Part shown: positions 10,641 to 34,218 of the stretch, in pieces
Layout: every line of letters starts with the position of its first letter
Position numbering within the stretch: position 1 is the first letter of the stretch
DNA from: Atherinomorus stipes
Lineage: Eukaryota > Chordata > Actinopteri > Atheriniformes > Atherinidae
Reading direction: 5' to 3'
DNA length: 64,000 nt
Assembly: GCA_023101725.1 (NCBI GenBank)
Contig: JALJCO010013414.1
Location: 1-64,000 of the forward strand
Notes under the pieces: model-generated
What the model was told of the DNA's origin: nothing
Databases searched by the model: none
What the model saw: only the letters and a program-made list of their open reading frames with translations
Made by a program: the position numbers and the translations under genes

Positions 10641-12330
10641 AGGCTCCATGTACCTGCACAAATGGTCTTTATTGACCCTTTGTACAGCCTTGCCCTTTTC
10701 AGATACCAGGTTTGCACTCTTGCCCTCTGAGGACAATAGTGAAAGGGCCCAACATGGAGCTTTCCGTCTTCCCACCCTTTCGTTGCTCTTGCCAAATGTT
10801 TTGGTGCAAGACTTTGTCACCTATTTTGAAGGTGTCATCCTGGCCTGTCTCGGCTTTCCGTTTTTTTTTTCATTTTGACCTGAGTTGCAGCAACATTTGC
10901 TTTTGCCACGGCGTGATGACTTTGAAGGGACTGGACTCCTAAGGAAGTCCGCTGAGAGAAGGAGCTCCTCCACCAGATTGTCAGCAACCTGTAGAAGTGG
11001 TAAAGCACTCCTCAGTGACCCGAATGGGACATTGGCCTCCAGGCCTACATTACCAAATATGGAATTGATTTTCCAAAGGAATTTCTTCAAACATTGTACT
11101 CCTCAGGCACATTAACGGGGTATCTAGCCTCACGCCCAAACATGAGGAAATACGGGAGTACTTTGTAGTCAATTGTTTTTTCGTGCGGAGAGAACATGGT
11201 GGCTGGCAGGTGGGCATCCCATGTGGATGGTCTGTCACCAACCAGCTTGTTTAGAACCCTGTGAAGTATAAGCTAATGAAGGTGTTGTCTGGGTTCAATA
11301 CAGCTGAATAACTGTACAAATGGATGGTCCCATTTATTTTTTCCACCAGGCCATTTGTCTGTGGATGGTATGGGGAGCAGAGGCTATGCTTTATTTCCAG
11401 CCCTTCACATATTTTGCTGTTGAGCTGTCAGAAACTCAATATCAGAACAGAACGATGTGGACTCTGACCACACATGTTGAGTCACACATTCATCCCACCT
11501 TGTTGACAAATTCCTTGCCCTAGTCCGTGAGTATTCTTTTTGGTGCACCAAATTTAAAAAAGAAATCCAGAATACACCAGCAAACCTCATCAGCACTCTT
11601 GGACTTGAGTAAGCTTCAGTCCATTTGGTGAAATAGTCAATCATTACACAGATGTAATGATTGCCATTTTCGGTCGGAGAAAGCTTACCCACAAGGTCCA
11701 TTCCCACTAGTTCCAGTGGCTCACTGATCTGAAAAGAGAGGGGATAATAAAGGGCAAGCCATGCAAGATGTAGCCTGGTTATTAAATGCAGTCACCTCTA
11801 TGGGGATGTAGGCCATCCTCATCTTTAATACATTCCTTCTGGCCTGGCACTCATGACATTGTGCAATCTAGAATAGATATGCATTCAGTGAATGGAACAA
11901 ATTTCATTGCATTTCCAGAAATCAATGCTCAGCTTTTACAAATGTATCTCCAGCTTACCCATTTGCGTATCTTTCTCCATGCTAGGCCAGTAATATTTAC
12001 AGGCAGTTGCATCACGGGTTTTCTCCACACCACAATGGCCCCCATAACCAACCTCATGGAAGTTACTGAAAATTAGTTCTGCCTCCTGTGGTGTGGAGAC
12101 TACCTCAGCCAGATGTTGCCCCCTTTTTCTCCGGCAGCAGATGTAGAATAAGATTCCATCTGATGGGTTAGAAATATTAATATGGCTACAAATAACCAGT
12201 TCTTTTCCACAGACATTGTAATTAGTTCTTACCCTTCATCAAGAAGCACACCTTCTTTTCACAACATATTGTTCTTTCAGGGTTAGGCCCTCAGGGTACC
12301 TATTGTACTTCAGTACATCTTTAAGTTCAA
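10640..12330 (-). pseudogene. Decayed intron-containing integrase gene (GIN/Ginger-like or Ty3/gypsy-type)
   Basis: Read on the minus strand, blocks of a DDE integrase follow in order, separated by GT-AG intervals. They are a pre-integrase stretch (about 12232-12330, YPEGLTLKEQYVVKR), an HHCC zinc-binding block (11959-12159, HCGVEKTRDA...YYWPSMEK), its CC half (11796-11867, CHECQARR), the core start (11499-11728, VGMDLVGKLSP, YFTKWTEAY), the core end (from 11424, PYHPQTNGLVEKINGT with the catalytic Glu) and a C-terminal part (11259 down to about 10700). Several one-base frameshifts and a stop at the expected Asp-Gln-Gly of the second catalytic block show it is dead. Introns are unusual for Ty3/gypsy but known for GIN genes and Ginger transposons. 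There are no LTRs in view. Confidence 0.7.
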
Positions 12331-12334
12331 TATA

Positions 12335-12432
12335 CACTGCCTGGCCAAAAAAAAGGTCATTCACTCTAATACTTTGTTGGACCGCCTTTAGCTTTGATTA
12401 CGGCACGCATTCGCTGTGGCATTGTTTCGATA
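12335..12432 (-). mobile_element. Tc1/mariner relic, 3' terminal part
   Basis: Begins CACTGCCTGGCCAAAA after TA (12333-12334), a terminus typical of a fish Tc1-like family. It continues as the transposase 3' end and is interrupted at 12433 by a hAT element. The rest of the relic resumes at 13960. Confidence 0.75.
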
Positions 12433-12639
12433 CAGTGTTGTTTTTGGCAGCTATCTGAGTTTTAGTCTTAGTCTTAGTCTTTCTGACGAAAATGCTTATT
12501 AATTTTAGTCATATTTTAGTCAATCCTGTATCTGATGGTTTTAGTCTAGTTTTAGTCGACGAAAATCAAAAAGGTTTTAGTCTAGTTTTAGTCAACGAAA
12601 TTAAAAACGTTTTAGTCTAGTTTTTGTCAGGTAGGCTAT

Positions 12640-12674
<35 letters not shown>
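12640..12674 (+). repeat. Poly-A tract
   Basis: About 28 consecutive A within the hAT element at 12433-13959. It could mark a decayed retroposed insert or be slippage; no coding or promoter evidence accompanies it. Confidence 0.85.
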
Positions 12675-13129
12675 ATAACTGGCCACTAAGGAGACCATGC
12701 TGCCGGTTACATTTGAGCATATACAGTAGGTTTGTATATGAAAACAGAAAGAAAGACTATGTTCCATTGCAAGTGAAGACAGCAGTTAATGATGAGGGGA
12801 GTTGCGTTGTCTTGTATTATAATCATGTGGCACCTGAAAGTTTAATTTTGTTGTTTTATTATATTGTGTATCTTTTCTTTACCTGCCAAGGGGACTGCTG
12901 ATGCTAATTAGCTTACTAATGACAATTCAACATGTTGCTATATGTTCATTAATATGTACTGTCCCTGTCAAAAAAAAAAGGTTTGAAGATAGAATAAATT
13001 TTAAAGCTTCTCATAAAAATACTGAATGCAAAAACGTTTTTGACACACAAACCATCAATTTATTGCAAAATTAAGGTAAAATATAGGGCTGCAAATAATA
13101 TCTTAAATTACTAACCATTTGGGAGTCGA

Positions 13130-13225
13130 AACAGCCGGCTCTTTAAGAACCGACTCAAAAGAGCCGACTCTTTAGGAACCGACTCAAAAGAGCCGACTCT
13201 TTGGGAACCGAATCAAAAAGACCGG
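13130..13225. repeat. Tandem GAGCCGACTCTTT-type repeats
   Basis: Three to four copies of a unit of about 30 bases reading roughly AGCCGACTCTTTGGGAACCG, each partly self-complementary. They lie inside the hAT element at 12433-13959. Confidence 0.75.
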
Positions 13226-13959
13226 CTCTCTGAAAGGAGACGAACTTCCCACCGTTTGAACAGCGCAGCCAAGCAGGTGTGTTCACCGGAGTCCCGCAGC
13301 AGTTCAGATAACCGACGGTAACCCGCAAAAACGCTGTTTAGCAGATAGAAATGACAAAGATTAATATCATGGTTAAGGTGTGGGCGGATATTTATGTAGT
13401 TCGGGCGGGTGGCGGTGAGAATATGTTTCTTTTTCGTTGGAACAGACGCGTTTTAAACATCTAACGTTGGGATGGTTTCCAGATCAGGCAGAGACAGAGG
13501 CGCTGCTGGTAATGGGAACAGCGAACACTGTTACAACCAGGGATGATGATCTTTTATGCTGGAATCTCTGAATCAAATAGATAAAGCCCCTACGTGGCAA
13601 AATGACAGACTGCTATGAATTTAAGATATTAATGTGCGACATGCGGGTCAGGTTTGACAGGAAGCGCCGCGGTTCGCGGGTCTCTGTTCGGGCGGATGCG
13701 AGTAAGGATGCAACTACTTTTTAACTTTTGACAGACAGATAAATGCAGAATAGGTAGACATTTCCTACATTATGAACGTCTGACAGACCAGAGATTCACA
13801 TTTTCGTCCAGTCTCGTCAATGAAAATTTACACACGTCCCGTCATGTTTTAGTCATCAAAGAGACATGTTTAGCTCGTCATCGTGTCGTCATCGTCATGA
13901 AAAAAAGGGGCGTCAACGAAATGATTTCGTCATCGTCACCGTTAACGAAAACAACACTG

Positions 13960-14165
13960 TTTCGATAAGCTTCTGCAATGTCAAAAGATTTATTTCCATC
14001 CAGTGTTGCATTAATTTTTCACCAAGATCTTGCATTGATGATGGTAGAGTCTGACCACTGCACAAAGCCCTCTTTAGCACATCCCAAAGATTCTCAATGG
14101 GGTTGAGGTCTGGACTCTGTGGTGGCCAATCCATGTGTCATGCTCCCTGAACCAGTCTTTCACAA
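13960..14165 (-). pseudogene. Tc1/mariner transposase fragment, end of the catalytic domain
   Basis: The minus strand encodes MDWPPQSPDLNPIENLWDVL, the block holding the third acidic residue of the DD34E catalytic triad, then a short C-terminus continuing across the hAT insertion into 12335-12432. The N-terminal part is missing: the palindromic element at 14168 and the LINE beyond it replace it. Confidence 0.88.
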
Positions 14166-14167
14166 TA

Positions 14168-14759
14168 GGGGATTATCACGCTTCCGCGTTCCGGTTTCCG
14201 GAAGTTGAAACATTTGGCACTTCCTCTTCCGGGCCATGTTAACGACAGCCGTTTCTGCTCTGTTATACTGTTTAAATCAGATAAACTCCAAACATATTTA
14301 AGTTTTCATTCTAGACTGAAGTGATACTGGATCAAAAGCTGGATCAAAGCGATCGATTCGCCGCGGTGAAGGGCCGAACTTTATAATAAAACACACGTTT
14401 GTACAGACCCGATTTTCAGATGTTTGTGTGTTTTAAGACGCACAATGTTAAGCACGTCAGCAAACGTTAGCTGGCTAATGCTAGCATGCTGTGAAGTGCC
14501 AGTGTTGTGCCCCACCGGGGACAAACAAACGTGTGTTTTATTATAAAGTTCGGCCCTTCACCGCGGCGAATCGATCACTTTGATCCAGCTTTTGATCCAG
14601 TATCACTTCAGTCTAGAATGAAAACTTAAATATGTTTGGAGTTTATCCGATTTAAACAGTATAACAGAGCAGGAACGGCTGTCGTTAACATGGCCCGGAA
14701 GAGGAAGTGCCAAATGTTTCAACTTCCGGAAACCGGAACGCGGAAGCGTGATAATCCCC
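14168..14759. mobile_element. Palindromic (foldback) element, copy 2, complete
   Basis: The terminal inverted repeat GGGGATTATCACGCTTCCGC at the left matches the inverse ending GCGTGATAATCCCC at the right. The arms are nearly perfect inverses for more than 250 bases each. TA lies on each side (14166-14167 and 14760-14761), pointing to a Tc1/mariner-type duplication. There is no coding sequence, so it is a MITE of 592 bp. It could form a very long hairpin. Confidence 0.92.
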
Positions 14760-14761
14760 TA

Positions 14762-16061
14762 TTACTTTGCTAAACACAGACTATACAATTCTCTCTGGGG
14801 TAGTAGCTGGAAGATTAAAAGAGGGGATTTCAACGATGATTATCTGTTTTTTAAAAGGTTGTTCAATACACAATCATATCCGACGTGTTAGATTTATTGA
14901 CTACAGTGACTTATTTAATGAAGGTTTTTTTTTTTCGTATTCTTGGATTTTTTTCAAGGCTTTTGATTGTGTTGCACACCCTTTTATAATGCAGACCCTG
15001 ACCAGTTTTGGCTTTGGTCAGAAGTTTCTTAATGTTGTTGGAGTGTTTTACAACTATGTTAACAGCTCAGTCTCTCTGAATCATGGTACCACCTCAAGAT
15101 TCAGGGTTAAAAGAGGTCTAAGGATGTCCCTCTTCTTTACTTTTTATAATGGTGGCTAAAATGCTATCTATTTTGATTAAGACCAGAGATGTTGAAGCCA
15201 TTAACGTATTTGGGAAAAATATAAGTCAATTGGCAGATGACACAACTCTTTTTTTTAAAGAACAGCAGTCAAATTCCATGAACGTTACAAGGTATAGATT
15301 GTTTCTCTAAGCCTCTGGTTTGCAACTCAGTATAGATAAGTGTGAAATTCTAACCATTCACAATTATCCCCTGCAGCCACTGTACAATATACTGTAAAAG
15401 TAAAGAAAGAAGTAAAAATTTTAGGAGTAGTGATCTGTAAAGATAAAGATATGTCTGTGAAAAAGAATATCCATGACAATATTGAAAAATGCAAAGCAAT
15501 TTTAAGTAAATGGCTTCCAAGAGATATTGGAAGAATCCTCCTAACCAAAATGGATAGCTTATCCAGACTGATTTACCCAGCGAGTTCTCTGCCAATACCT
15601 CCGGATATTATTAAAGCCATAAACAAAATAACGTTTAATGTTATATTGAAGAACAAATCATTATATAAGAAAAGAAGATATGGTTAAAAATTACGAGGAA
15701 GGTGGTGTTAATGTAATTGATTTTAGCTGCATGAACAGTGCTCTTAAAATTAATTGGCTGAAGTCCTTTTATAAGTGTTCACAATCTGTCTCATTTTCTC
15801 CTGAGATGTGACTTTGATTATAATAAGTTACCCATCAAATTATCAGATTTTCATCAACAAGTTCTCCTCTATTGGAAACTTCTATACAAGCATAATTTCA
15901 CACCACATAATACCCCAGTAACGAACAACAGCTATATTGTATTTTTAGAGAATTTGAATTTGAAAGGAGTCTGGGCCATATCACATTTCATGGATAACAA
16001 TGGTGATACCTTATCTTATGATGAATTTTGTTTGAAATTTAATCTTGTTTTTGATGTAAAG

Positions 16062-16104
<43 letters not shown>

Positions 16105-16790
16105 GTTAAAGCAATTCCATTACCTACGGTTAAAGAAGATGTCTGTCATTCCGAAACTTTTCCCATTCTTAGTCAACTGTATATAGAAGATGTAGACTTT
16201 AAAGATAAAAAAAAAAAAAGACAAGTTAACTCGGAGAGTTTTACAGCAGGAATTGTTCCCCAGTCATATTAAACAGCAACATATCCTTCAGGAGTTTGGA
16301 ATAGATGTCATTTCTAAGATTAGGGCAAAATATATTTTGCTTCCAAAAGTAAAGAAGGTTCGGAATGATATTTACCCAACTAATGCTTTAATCAAGACTA
16401 GATTTAAATTTGATACTGATGGGTGCAGTTTTTGCCATAATGAAGAAGAGGTTTTAGATTATCTCTTCTTCCGCTGTACTGTTACTCAAGACTTTTGGGG
16501 AAGTATACAGAGCTGGTTTCAGTGCCAAGGAATCCAACTACCAGCTCTAAACCTAACAATCATTAAATTTGGTGTATACTCTCAAAGTTCCAAAACAGAA
16601 TTTTTATTCACAATGTAGTTTTACTGGGGAAATTTTTTGTTCACAAGTGCAGATTTTTTAAAAGTTAATCCAAGTTTGGGTCATTGGAAAAATTTCTTTA
16701 AATGTTTTTGTGAGTCTCTTAATTTGGTTGAAAACAAATCGGCCCGTCAACTTCATTCCTTGATGAATAACTTTGTTTAGATGTAAATCT
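14762..16790 (+). mobile_element. L1/Tx1-like LINE relic (reverse transcriptase and C-terminal part)
   Basis: Broken frames on the + strand match the L1/Tx1 group: NTDYTILSGVVAGRLKEGIS, FFKAFDCVAHPFIMQTLTSF (cf. FEKAFDRV), FGFGQKFL, then LADDTTLFFK near 15232-15255. Further on are RMRYGL-type thumb residues and a late Cys-containing segment (16253-16618, CSFCHNEEEVLDYLFFRC). Many frameshifts and stops and an internal (TA)n run show an old, dead copy. The 5' part is cut at the palindromic element. Confidence 0.8.
16064..16102. repeat. (TA)n microsatellite within the LINE
   Basis: About 18 TA dinucleotides that interrupt the reading frame of the LINE relic. Confidence 0.9.
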
Positions 16791-16864
16791 CGCTGTTCGT
16801 TCTTTGTTTCTTTGTTTGTTTTTTCTATTTATACTGTTTGAACATATGCATCTCAACCCGTGAA

Positions 16865-16867
<3 letters not shown>

Positions 16868-16912
<45 letters not shown>
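16868..16912. repeat. (TA)n microsatellite
   Basis: About 20 TA dinucleotides just past the 3' end of the LINE relic and about 260 bp upstream of the hdac3 start codon. Confidence 0.92.
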
Positions 16913-16919
<7 letters not shown>

Positions 16920-16967
16920 TAATAAACTAATACATTTTTATTTATTAGTTTTTTTAGTTTATTGTTG

Positions 16968-16968
<1 letters not shown>

Positions 16969-17012
<44 letters not shown>
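16969..17012. repeat. (TA)n microsatellite next to the hdac3 promoter
   Basis: About 21 TA dinucleotides ending about 160 bp upstream of the hdac3 ATG. A tract of this kind can melt easily or change length between individuals. Confidence 0.92.
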
Positions 17013-17016
<4 letters not shown>

Positions 17017-17170
17017 AAAAAAAAAGAGTATCGCCCATCCCTCCTCCCCTCTCTGTATCTGTTGTCGCAACGTGATGACGTGCTTTGCTCATTGAGAGGA
17101 GAATGCGGCAGTCACAGCTGCAGATACAGCAGTAGTATTTCTCAGAAAGTCTGGAAATATCGCTTTCAGG
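17013..17170 (+). promoter_or_regulatory. hdac3: Presumed hdac3 promoter and 5' untranslated region
   Basis: The 158 bp between the (TA)n tract and the start codon are more GC-rich than the surroundings, have pyrimidine-rich CCCTCCTCCCCTC and contain a CRE/ATF-like TGACGTG at 17076-17082. There is no clear TATA box at a usual spacing other than the microsatellite itself. The transcription start is not determinable here; the role is inferred from position. Confidence 0.5.
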
Positions 17171-31641
<14,471 letters not shown>

Positions 31642-32077
31642 GCCGAGCTGGAGCGTTTCTGGAAGGACTTGACAGGCTCGGAAACTCTGGGATCGCACGG
31701 ACGTCGGTCAGCTGACGTCGTCCCGGTTTTCCTCGCAGCAGGAAGACGAGCCTGAGAGATTCATGACAAGTGCTTCTGACGAACACTGAAACCGTTTCAT
31801 GTTGTCGTGTGAGCTTCGATATCAAATGTCTGTTTGGAATTTCAGGCTCTTTAATCCACAAAAATGAAGAGGATGGAGTAAAAGTACGAGTTTTTACAAA
31901 GTAGGATTAAAAAAACAGGTTTTGTGTAAAGTCGTCGCAACTTTTTACATCATTGCTTTTACAGTTTGTCATTTTCTGATGTAAATATGTCCGCCTCCAG
32001 CTGCATTCAGGTTTCTGCAGGTAAATCCAGGAATTATCTCCACATCTGTAACGCGTGCATCTTGTTATATTCGTGGG

Positions 32078-32083
32078 AATAAA
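32078..32083 (+). terminator. hdac3: Candidate hdac3 polyadenylation signal
   Basis: AATAAA at 437 bases after the stop. A second AATAAA lies at about 32216. Which one is used cannot be told from sequence. Confidence 0.5.
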
Positions 32084-32733
32084 CTCCCGCAGTCCTCTTT
32101 TAGCCACAAATGGCTTTTATGTGACTTTTGATAGTTTTTAATAAAAAAGGAAAACCTTGATCCGTGTTCAGTGCTTGTTTCCTTCACCGCCACCAGAGGG
32201 CGCCAAAATGTAAAAAATAAAAGATTTTCAAGGAGGCAAAGTTGAGGTTTTATCAACTTTATTCCTCATTCATCCTGATATATAGAAGTTCTTACACAAC
32301 AAACAGTATGCAAGGAGAGAACACACTTCTACCTGCAGGTTAAAATCTCATTTTTGCTTTTAGCAACTTTGTGAACCCTGTTTGAGCCAAAAGCCTTCAG
32401 TCTGCTGATGATTCGCTTAAAATCTCAGGATCAAATAAGAGACGACAAACAGTTTCTATCTGGCAGCGCGCCTAGTCCATGTTTAACGGTTTTCACACGC
32501 GTGTACGTCCAGGCGTCGTTTTCACTGCTGAGAGAGTCGGCGCAGGCTGACGGACTGATTCCTGTTATTTCACTTATACATTACAAACATTTGTGGTGAG
32601 TTTTTATTCCCTCGTTGGAATCAGGTGGAAAACATCGTCTCTGCGCTGCAGATGAGACTACGTGTGAACGTCCAGGTTGCATCAGTACGTCAGCTTGTTT
32701 TAACGTCCCAACATGGGTAACTAGTCAACTTCA

Positions 32734-33173
32734 CACTGCAAAAACTCAAATCTTACCAAGTATGTTTTTCTAATTTCTAGTCAAAATATCTTATTACACT
32801 TAAAATAAGACAAAATCACCTGAAGAGAAACATTTCAGTGAGATATAGGAACTTGTTTTGAGGCAATGCATCTTATTTCAAGAAATTTCACTTGTTCCAT
32901 TGGAAGAATGTTTTTTTTTTTTTCTTATTACAAGCAAAAAAATCTTGCCCACTCTTAAAATAAGATTAAATATATATATAATTTAATTTTGCCAATGGAA
33001 CAAATGAAATTTTCTTGATAAGATTTCTTGAAATAAGATGCATTGCCTTAAAACAAGTTCCTATATCTCACAAATGTTTCTCTTCAGGTGATTTTGTCTT
33101 ATTTTAAGTGTAATGAGATATTTTGACTAGAAATTAGAAAAACATACTTGGTAAGATTTAAGTTTTTGCAGCG
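32734..33173. mobile_element. Palindromic element (family P2), copy 1
   Basis: The left end CACTGCAAAAACTCAAATCT returns inverted at the right (AGATTTAAGTTTTTGCAG). The arms of about 200 bp share the GAAATGTTTCTCTTCAGGTG and AATGCATCTTATTTCAAG blocks in inverse. It lies between the two host genes. A longer, interrupted copy is at 50913-52861. Confidence 0.9.
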
Positions 33174-34075
33174 CCGTCCAAACACAAACCTCCACTAATA
33201 ACAAGACGACTTTCTAAACTTCATTTGTTCTCCAGACAAAAGCCGGAGACGTTTATCAGACTGGACATGAAAGCTGAAGAAGTGGGAACGTTTCATCCAG
33301 ACAGACGTTTCTGGCTACAGTAGAGCGCGTTCGGTCATCCTCCGTGATCTAAACGGCGATCTCAGAGGAGACGGTGGCGTCTGGCAGCTGAGCTGAAGCC
33401 GCTTCTTCATTCCCAGGTCTATAAATACATCCGTGACCCAGGAGCGGCATTCAGCCGAGAGCAGACAAACAGACAGAAGCAGACAGGCGGACGAGAAGGT
33501 GAACGTAGGGACGACAAACAACAACGGATGAGGCTTCCTAGACTCTGGAAACTTTAACTTATGCAGTTTTTTGGGTTAATCAGAAGCTCTAAACCACCGG
33601 CGAGCTGCAGGTTTTACGTTTCCCAGCTGCAACACCGGAGTGTGGATCCGGTGTTGCAGCAGGAAAACTCCTAAAACCTGCAGATCCCGGATCTAAATGT
33701 TGTGGAAGCTCATTTCCATCATGTGTATATTAAAATATTAACAACTTATCTCATAATTACGACATTTAATGTCATAATTCAAAGATAAAAAGTCATTTTT
33801 ATGAGATAAAAGCCTAAATTAAATTAATGATGACTTTTTATCATAATTGAGATGCAATGTTAATTTTTTTCATTTACAAATGGCAGGAATGGGCTTCCGT
33901 AGAACGTTGCCTCAGAAAACTGTGATAAACCATCAAAAAGAGCTCAATGTGCACGCGAAGCAAAGTTTGCGCTCATCTGCCGCGCTGCCGTTGACCTGCG
34001 CTCACGTTTAGAGGCAGTTCTGCCCCGACGTGGCGGTTCTAACGGAGACCCGGTTTCCCGGTCCGGGGTGGAGGT
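33174..34075. other. Intergenic stretch between hdac3 and myot, presumed myot 3' untranslated region
   Basis: No coding domain was recognised. A short inverted pair (CCGGATCCACACTCCGGTG around 33630-33660) is visible. Part is presumably the myot 3' untranslated region on the minus strand, but no convincing polyadenylation signal was identified. Confidence 0.4.
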
Positions 34076-34218
34076 CTACAGCTCCTCGCTCTCGTACAGC
34101 GGGGCGGTGTGCTGGCCGGGGTTCTCCGCCGTCAGAGCGGGAACGTGACTCAGCGAGGACAGCAGCTTCAGCGTCTTCGAAGCCGGGGCGGCTGGTTTCA
34201 TGGCCGGGCCCGTGCGAG
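34076..34218 (-). CDS. myot: myot last coding exon with stop (residues 640-686)
   Basis: Acceptor GTTTGCAG at 34219. Encodes [20 protein letters not shown] and ends LYESEEL then TAG. The PDZ-ligand-like C-terminus is that of myotilin. Its phase (2 bases to complete a codon) fits the exon at 45416 across an 11.2-kb intron. Confidence 0.95.

Larger units (their letters stand above)
12433..13959. mobile_element. hAT-type nonautonomous element inserted in the Tc1 relic
   Basis: Both sides carry the 8-bp duplication TTTCGATA (12425-12432 and 13960-13967). The ends are inverted: CAGTGTTGTTTT at the left and GAAAACAACACTG at the right. An 8-bp duplication with such ends is the hAT signature. The 1527 bp encode no transposase. 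They hold TTTTAGTC-rich subterminal repeats, a poly-A run (12644-12672) and a GAGCCGACTCTTT tandem stretch. A truncated relative begins at about 62700. Confidence 0.93.

Noticed and set aside
11405..11707. Simple Ty3/gypsy pol ORF
   Set aside because: It is only one exon-like block with a frameshift; the neighbouring blocks show intron-like gaps, so the broader pseudogene call was preferred.
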